A stretch of 64,000 bases of DNA, taken from Otis tarda. Its lineage: Eukaryota > Chordata > Aves > Otidiformes > Otididae. The stretch lies in contig CM048554.1 in assembly GCA_026413225.1 (NCBI GenBank), forward strand, positions 53,899,463-53,963,462, in the 5' to 3' direction. Below the pieces are notes generated by a model that had not been told where the DNA came from, made no database searches, and worked only from the letters and a program-made list of their open reading frames with translations. Positions 58,501 to 64,000 of the stretch are shown here, in pieces. Position 1 is the stretch's first letter; the number at the start of each line of letters is the position of its first letter. Made by a program: the position numbers and the translations under genes.

Positions 58501-58578
58501 GCGGACCGAGCCGCCGCCGAGGGGCAGCGGCAAAGGCCGCGCCCGTGAAGCCAACGGGTCCCGCACCAGCAGCGCCAT
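49322..58578 (-). CDS. SDE2: SDE2, telomere-maintenance/splicing and replication-stress factor, seven exons, 414 aa
   Basis: SDE2 is a nuclear protein made as a ubiquitin-fold precursor. Cleavage after the diglycine of GGKGG releases the C-terminal part, which joins spliceosomes and, with PCNA, limits replication-stress signalling. The seven exons (108, 118, 112, 170, 112, 409 and 216 nt) sum to 415 codons including TGA. Visible parts are the ubiquitin-like domain 1-73; GGKGG at 72-76; the Sde2 core [27 protein letters not shown] region from 77; a long charged helix at about 117-150 ([17 protein letters not shown]); a basic RKRKC patch; an acidic serine-rich middle (208-343); and a SAP-like helix pair in 344-414 ([21 protein letters not shown]). 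Human SDE2 is about 450 residues; the difference lies in the acidic middle. It is transcribed toward LEFTY. Confidence 0.96.
50478..50560 (-). mobile_element. Old CR1 LINE tail fragment in SDE2 intron 6
   Basis: ACTGAGGGCGAGAGGGACCT followed by TGTCTAGTTCAAGCCC resembles a diverged reversed CR1 3' end. It is short and decayed. Confidence 0.45.
51909..52022 (-). mobile_element. CR1 LINE 3' tail in SDE2 intron 6
   Basis: Clear reversed CR1 terminus: AATCATAGAATGGTTTGGGT, GGAAGGGACC, ATCATCTAGTCCAACCCCCC, ending near AACCTGGCCTTCAACG. It lies about 0.57 kb from exon 6. Confidence 0.92.
52588..52996 (-). CDS. SDE2: SDE2 exon 6 (residues 207-343)
   Basis: Encodes [21 protein letters not shown], then a long Glu/Ser/Thr-rich, low-complexity and probably disordered segment with repeated EEGQEK/EEEQEN motifs. 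Acceptor ATGCCAG, donor GTAAGT, phase 0 out. Confidence 0.95.
53639..53750 (-). CDS. SDE2: SDE2 exon 5 (residues 170-207)
   Basis: Encodes [20 protein letters not shown] and a basic nuclear-localisation-like RKRKCF. Two AGs lie eight bases apart at the acceptor. Only the upstream one (TTGAAG) keeps the frame; using the other would bring an early stop. Confidence 0.92.
54503..54672 (-). CDS. SDE2: SDE2 exon 4 (residues 113-170)
   Basis: Encodes [20 protein letters not shown], a charged coiled-coil-like helix, then [20 protein letters not shown]. Acceptor CCTGCAG, donor AAAG-GTATTG, phase 1 out. Confidence 0.95.
55201..55312 (-). CDS. SDE2: SDE2 exon 3 (residues 76-113)
   Basis: Encodes the new N-terminus after processing: [15 protein letters not shown], then [18 protein letters not shown]. 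This is the most conserved block of Sde2 from yeast to vertebrates. Acceptor TTCTCAG, donor GTAAGG. Confidence 0.96.
57511..57628 (-). CDS. SDE2: SDE2 exon 2 (residues 37-76)
   Basis: Encodes the rest of the ubiquitin-like domain, [15 protein letters not shown] through [15 protein letters not shown]. The last glycine of GGKGG is split by the intron. The donor GTTTGT is weak. Confidence 0.93.
57786..58016 (+). mobile_element. CR1 LINE 3' tail in SDE2 intron 1 (plus orientation)
   Basis: Sense-strand CR1: ATAAGGAAGAATTTTTTAAC, GGAACAGGTTGCCCAGAGAG, GATGCCCCATCCCTGGAAAC, and the terminal ACCATTCTATGATTTTATG. It sits antisense to SDE2. Confidence 0.93.
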
Positions 58579-58760
58579 CGCTTCCCGGAACCGCCGGCGG
58601 CCACCGCGCATGCGCCTGTGACGTCAACGCGCAGTCAAGAGACGCAGTGCGAGGGCTGGCGCGAGCTGATAACGGCCGGCGGGCGGGAGCGGGGTGGGGC
58701 GGCTGATGTCTCGGGTTTACTTCAGTCGCCTCCCTCTCTCCCCAGCCCCAGTCTTGCTTC
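58300..58760 (-). promoter_or_regulatory. SDE2: CpG-island promoter of SDE2 with NRF1- and CRE-type sites
   Basis: GC- and CpG-rich interval over exon 1 and upstream. Within 50 bases 5' of the ATG lie TTCCCGGAA (58582-58590), the palindromic NRF1 site GCGCATGCGC (58606-58615) and a perfect CRE, TGACGTCA (58619-58626). TATA-less, as expected for a housekeeping nuclear factor. A bidirectional start is possible but no rightward gene was found. Confidence 0.8.
58471..58578 (-). CDS. SDE2: SDE2 exon 1 coding part (residues 1-36)
   Basis: ATG at 58578-58576 inside the CpG island. Encodes MALLVRDPL and an arginine/leucine-rich first half of the ubiquitin-like fold ending RARAL. Donor GTGAGT, phase 0. 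Confidence 0.88.
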
Positions 58761-58821
58761 CGCCCGGCAGCTCTCGGGCTTTCTCCGGGGCTTCTGGAGG
58801 TTTAGCGGCGCGTGCGAGGTC

Positions 58822-58857
58822 TTTTTTTTTTTTTTTTTTTTTTCTTCCCCCCCCCCC
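58822..58857 (+). repeat. Homopolymer pair T22 / C11
   Basis: A run of 22 T, then CTT, then 11 C at the edge of the SDE2 CpG island. Pure pyrimidine on the plus strand. Confidence 0.9.
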
Positions 58858-58859
58858 GC

Positions 58860-61800
58860 GTTGGAGTTTTTAAAGGCTTCCTGGTTGGTGGGCTTCTGGT
58901 GGGTTTTTTTTTAAGTGCTGGAGGCTCAAACGAGACTTAAAACAACCTGTGTTTGTGATATTTTGGAGTCAGTCTGATGTTTCAGGCCTTTTAGGGACCT
59001 TAGTTCATAATTTTTAGGGATATAAGGTTAAATGAGAATCCCGATATTTTTAGTCTTTGGAAATGAAGATGCTGGAGCATGGCAGCCTTGCCTAGGAGGG
59101 AATGGATCTGATCATACTGTACAGAGTATTGTGTACGGTGTCCTGGTACCTTGTTGTAGGACATGGCCCTGAGCACTGTTCATCTGGAGCCTGATGCTCA
59201 GAGAAATGTCCCTGTCTCCTGGGAAGATGGCCAAAAGCCATCCTGGGAAGCACTTTCTGTCCTTTACCTTTTCTACATGAGAGAGCCCCATCATTCTAAT
59301 TCAGACTGCTGTGTGCAACCTACCAGGTTGTAAAGGCTTTTTACAGCCTGTCACGTCAGCTCTATGAGGTAACAGCAGGCAAAATGAACTGTGGCTTCCA
59401 ACATGCTCGTCTGCTCTGCTGTTTCAGTAGTGTTGGCAGCACCAGCAGCAGCATGAGAATGGAAACATTCATACCACCTCGGGCAGCTGTGAAGGGGCAG
59501 GGCTGACACCGCGAAGCACTGTAAGTGTAAGAAATATAATGGAAATATGCAACTGTTAATTGTCCAATCAAATGTGGTGCAAATTCCATGTAATGACATG
59601 CAGGACAAGGGACTCTGTCTCTATGGCTTCTTTGTCCTGCTTACTCCTACCAACGTTTTAACGTATGGATGGGGAGAGGCCCCGAACTCTGATATTTGGG
59701 GCAGATTTGGTTACCTAGTCACATAAAATGTTTTCAAATCAGAGTGAAAGTTGAGGTGGAGCAGGAGGCAGCACTCATATCTTCAGGAAATGCAGTTACT
59801 ACCTATAAGCAGGAGACTGAAGAATTGTTAGAAGAAAATGCACACCTCTACCTTTCCAGGAAATGATGTGTATAGAGGTATGGCGATCCAGGCAGTGTAA
59901 CTATTGCATTCTTTGGTGACTTCAAATCTCCTCCATGTCTTCAACATAATCATCCAGCTAGAGGATATTTGAAGGCAGGTCACTACCAGCAGCCTCTAGT
60001 GGAAACTTTTGCAAATACTAGCAAAGATGTGGTTGGGCTACCCAGGGATCTGCAGCATGATACACCTGTCACCTTATTTCCAAATAATGATGTTACCTGT
60101 AGTGTTTTTTTGTTTAGTGGCAGCATGGGCAAGGACTGTCACTCACTGCATAATCTACCCACTTCAGGTCTGTCCTCAGCCAGCAGGGGGCCACCCTGAC
60201 AGGGTGGCACCTGGCACCCAAAAAATCCCCAGTTAGCGAGTAAGATAGGCACCTATGTCAGAGCCTGCAGCTAAATTCAGGTCTTAAGCATTGATGCTGC
60301 TTTAAAAAGATGGGGCTTGTAACTGAACTGCTTGGCTGTTCCAGAAAGTTCAGTGCTGTGGCGGTCCCACCCTATTTGCTTGCAGAAGAGCCATGCTGCT
60401 TGGGCAGGCCCGTTGTGAGCATGGGTAAGTAGCTCTTGTGCCAGGCTATCTTAAATCGATGTGGTAAAAAAAGAGGAAGCTGGGAAATTAAGAGGTAGAG
60501 AGGTGACTTGACCCAGAAGTGGGGACTTCATTTGCAAATGTAAAGAAATTTGTAATAATTTAGTTAAGAGGATCTCGCTGTGGGCTTGTCTTGGCCAACT
60601 CACAAGTCAAACTTGTCCCACCCTTTCTTACACTATATTAATTTTAGCTAAAATATTTTTACAAAACATTTTGACCTAGTCTAGACAATCTTTTACTGTC
60701 TTTACTTTCTATAACAAGTTGATATTTCTGAATTATGTGTCATGTTGCCACAGTGTGACCATTCAAATGTGATATCTGGGTAGTCTGGAAAAGCTGTGGT
60801 TATTTTGTGTTGGATTGGTCCCAATTAATTTGACATTGTATTTTAAGTCACATGGTACTGTTTGTTTCATTTATAATCATGTGGCAGCTAATGTTAAATT
60901 CCAGTAGATCTGGGGTATTTTTATTCATATGCAGTATCTGATTGAAATGTAATTGGCAATGTATAAGTTATGCCCGTATACATATGCAGATGAATAAGCA
61001 TTTTCTTAGGTCTGTGGGATTTCAGTTGCATTCCGAGGACATGATTCATTTCCTCCTCTGAAACTCCTGCTATTGGCGCTGAGGGTGTGGAGCTTGCCAG
61101 TGCAGGCCAAATAGGCGGAGTTGTCCAGGGAGGAGTTGGGCCACAGGACTGTCCAGTGGATGTGCTGAATCAGTGTAATTCACAAGTTGTTTGATCCGTG
61201 TCTTTTCTGGATGTTTTGAATTACTCTTATATCTGTGCTGATGAATTCCTGACCTTAGTGAGCACTGACTGAATTATAATTTCGCAGTGAGGAGAACCTT
61301 AGCTAACACAGCTGCCATGCGAGAGAAAAGAGAACTGAAAGAAGAGGGCCCACTGCACCTGGAGAGGAGGTCTGCATCAATGACAGCTGTCACTTGTAAC
61401 TGGCACCTGGGTTCTGCCTCCAGATACACACTATAGCTGTGATACACCTTTGAGCATGAGAGCTGACAGCAGTGGAGTCATACCAACATAAATCAGGCCT
61501 TTTGTTGATCATACTTTGTCACTTTACAGGTAGTTTGGGGCTACAAATGCCATACTTGGTTCTGGGTGGCTGTATCTAGGTGTCTTGCACAGATCCTCGC
61601 GTGTAGTCACACTACAAGCAAGTGACATCTAATAGGCAGAGGAGTAATTTTCTTTCAGCTGGGTCCTACAGCAGTGCTAGGTGTATGTAGTCCCTGTTCT
61701 CATGATTTATGCAATGCCGTTTAGCTGGTGCCACATTGTCAGTGGGCAAGTGTGCCTGTATCTCTTGTTCTTGATAACACTTCTATTCCTAGAACTGATC

Positions 61801-63990
61801 AAAAGTCTATTGCCTTGCTCGTCACAAAGAAGTCTAAATAAGTCAAAAGGCTGTTACTATAATTTCCCATTTGAAATTTATTTTATTAGAAATGTTATTC
61901 TCTTGATAAAACAATGATCAGTCTCTGATTCTGCAGTGGTGTTTTAGCTTAATTAATAAATCATGCTTGCTACTTTTCATTTAGAAAGGATTTTACAGAC
62001 ATAATTAATTAAACCTGACAGTATCCTTGTGGGATAAGTAAGTACTCTGACTTTTTGAACAGTGACACTCAGGCAAACTGGTTATACTACTTTCTGAAGC
62101 CAGTGGAAGGACCAAGACTAAAATTTAAAACTTCCTGCTACCTTGGTATAATTTAAGAGATGAGACTACCCATCCTCTTCTTATTTCATTCTGATATTCG
62201 TGCATGTGATGCCTGAGTTATTGGCTGTGGTTCTGTGGCCTATAATATGCAATGTGTTAGACTAGCCTATTTTTTTTTCTTAAAATCTATGACTTGATTT
62301 AACGTGCAAAGGAGTTTTTACAATATCTTGATCTGGAACTGTCAGATGTGTAGGCATCATAATGCTGCTATTCATTCATTCACCTTTATTGTTTCCTCCA
62401 GTATATTCCATTTTAATAGTAGTACCAGTGCTTTATAGTGCTTGTTAAAGGTCTGTCAAGACCAAGATCGCATTATGCAAGAGTCTGTACTGAAAGAAGG
62501 TGTAAGATACTCATTGGCCCTTGACTTCTAATCTGTATATGAAAAACACCTGTGGGAGTGAAGAACACCAAAACAGTTGTTCACAAGATACCCGGATTAA
62601 CAAAACATGGGTCAAAAGTTACTCTGCTAAGAATTCCATGTTTCTCACTTCTAAAAGTGTTTCTAGACGTAGATGAGAGAAAGGATGAAAGATCTCACTT
62701 TAAATATGAAACAAATGTCTATGTTCCTTTCAGAACAGTCTAAGTGTGCAGAGGTATTAACAAAGGTAAATTTTGTCCACAGAAGTCACTTCAAGAATTT
62801 GAAAACATGTCTTTTAAGAGTGAGTTTTCCATCCGCTAGACAGTCGGTCAAGTACTGTCATGTGTATGGACACTGGCTCATCTCGATGTGTTTTATTTTA
62901 CATTTTAATGGTATATCAAAGTGTAAGTTGCAGATAATATATTTGCAAGACTTAAATGCATTACACACGTTCATAGTATTTTTGCATGGAGGATCAGGAC
63001 AGAATGAAAAGAAACCTTTCTGTGCATGTTCTCAGGACAATAGTTAAGATGCTGTACAACATAAGGGAACATTTTTTTTTTTTTTTAATTTCAGGTACTA
63101 TGACATCATACCATTTGAGAAAAATGTAATTAACCATAATGAATCTAAGTTGATATTTGCAAGTGCAGCTTCCTACCAAATGCCAATAGTCATTTGCTTC
63201 AGTTTCTGTGTCATCAGCACAATGGGTAGAGACAGTGTGTTAAGATACTTGATACTAGGTTGGGAGAAGGTGGGGGAGAAATACAAATGTTAGGTTACTT
63301 ATATTACTCTTGTATTAGTACAGTAGCTACTGTTAAATATACTTATTGTCTCACAGTGAATGCCTAGATATCAATCTCCTAACAAGTCTGTGGTAAGTAA
63401 CTGTATTTTATTCTTTTTATAGCCTACAGTCAGCAATAGTGCAGATCGTTAGACATAATCAAGATTTTTAATAGTTGTAAAACTGGTTTTGCCTTCACAT
63501 TAGTCCCTTCATTGTGCTTAATATCTTTGTCTCCATCCTATGCAAGGATGTTTGAACTGTGAGTCCTTTCAGGGGAGGAACACGTACTGCTCTGCACGTA
63601 TATATGTATTGAACCTGAGAAACTAATGTCTCTTTTTTTTTTTTTTTTTTTGGCTGTATGTGTCATCAGTACAGCTGGCCTTGTTAGTGTTAAATAATTT
63701 TAAATTTGGAGGAAGTAATTTGAGATTAATTGGCTAATTAGACAACCGGGTAATACTGTAGATGCTAATACTTCAGATTCTAAGATTTCCCTAACCTTGT
63801 GTCCCCTCTGATTTGCCAGTCTTACTGCTTAGATTTGATCTGTTATGATTAATTTTAACTGAATACAGCTGGAGAGTGGTGAAAGGGTTAGTTGTGGTGT
63901 ACAGTATATTTTACAGGAAAACAATACCAAAAATAGGTCTCTGCCTCTTTACTTTTGCTCTCTCTGTAATGAAGCTAACTGCTTTTAATT
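58860..63990. other. Intergenic DNA upstream of SDE2
   Basis: AT-rich unique sequence without a recognisable exon or repeat family. Poly-T tracts lie at 63072-63086 and 63633-63651, and the only clear protein-binding-type motif is the CTCF-like site at 60180-60191. Open frames are short and random-looking. Confidence 0.5.
60180..60191 (+). promoter_or_regulatory. CTCF-like core motif
   Basis: CCAGCAGGGGGC fits the CTCF core CCASYAGRKGGC at every position. It lies about 1.6 kb upstream of the SDE2 start. Confidence 0.5.
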
Positions 63991-64000
63991 ATAGCTTGCA

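Noticed and set aside
58317..58706. Open frames over the SDE2 CpG island on the plus strand
   Set aside because: Antisense to exon 1 and the promoter, composition-driven, with no splice sites supporting a gene.
1..64000. tRNA, rRNA, CRISPR or other prokaryotic-type features; intronic snoRNAs
   Set aside because: No cloverleaf or repeat-spacer pattern was recognised. Box C/D or H/ACA RNAs in introns cannot be excluded by eye, but none was convincing.

Overview
This is a stretch of vertebrate nuclear chromosome, almost certainly from a bird. Three spliced protein genes can be reconstructed exon by exon with GT/AG borders and unbroken reading phase. At least three CR1 LINE tails carry the avian-type 3' end (TCATAGAAT with a GGGTTGGAAGGGACCT-like block), the gene order matches the conserved TMEM63A-LEFTY-SDE2 neighbourhood (human 1q42), and GC-rich CpG islands sit in otherwise AT-rich DNA.

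Layout. (1) Positions 1-19,200: 5' two thirds of TMEM63A on the minus strand. Thirteen coding exons give residues 1-458; the rest of the gene lies beyond the left edge. One or two non-coding 5' exons lead back to a CpG-island promoter at about 18.5-19.3 kb. (2) 19.7-35.2 kb: intergenic, with a CR1 tail, an unexplained short open frame, a GC-rich islet, and a cluster of FoxH1-type sites about 2.2 kb upstream of the next gene. (3) 35.25-39.5 kb: a complete four-exon LEFTY gene on the plus strand (363 aa) with TATA box, 3'UTR and polyadenylation signal. (4) 39.5-48.8 kb: intergenic, with an LTR-like retroelement remnant and a small orphan CpG island. (5) 48.8-58.6 kb: complete seven-exon SDE2 on the minus strand (414 aa) with a CpG-island promoter. 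(6) 58.8-64.0 kb: no gene recognised; one strong CTCF-like motif.

The three genes are neighbours by descent and are not a functional operon. TMEM63A is a mechanically gated cation channel, LEFTY is a secreted Nodal antagonist of left-right patterning, and SDE2 is a nuclear splicing and replication-stress factor made as a ubiquitin-fold precursor. The most interesting signals concern LEFTY control. There is a candidate Nodal-responsive enhancer upstream and a perfect 8-mer site for the miR-302/427 seed in the 3'UTR. If both are real, this locus would show the Nodal feedback loop at transcriptional and post-transcriptional levels.

Limits: all exon borders come from reading the sequence and recalling the families, with no alignment or transcript data. 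UTR ends and regulatory sites are predictions.
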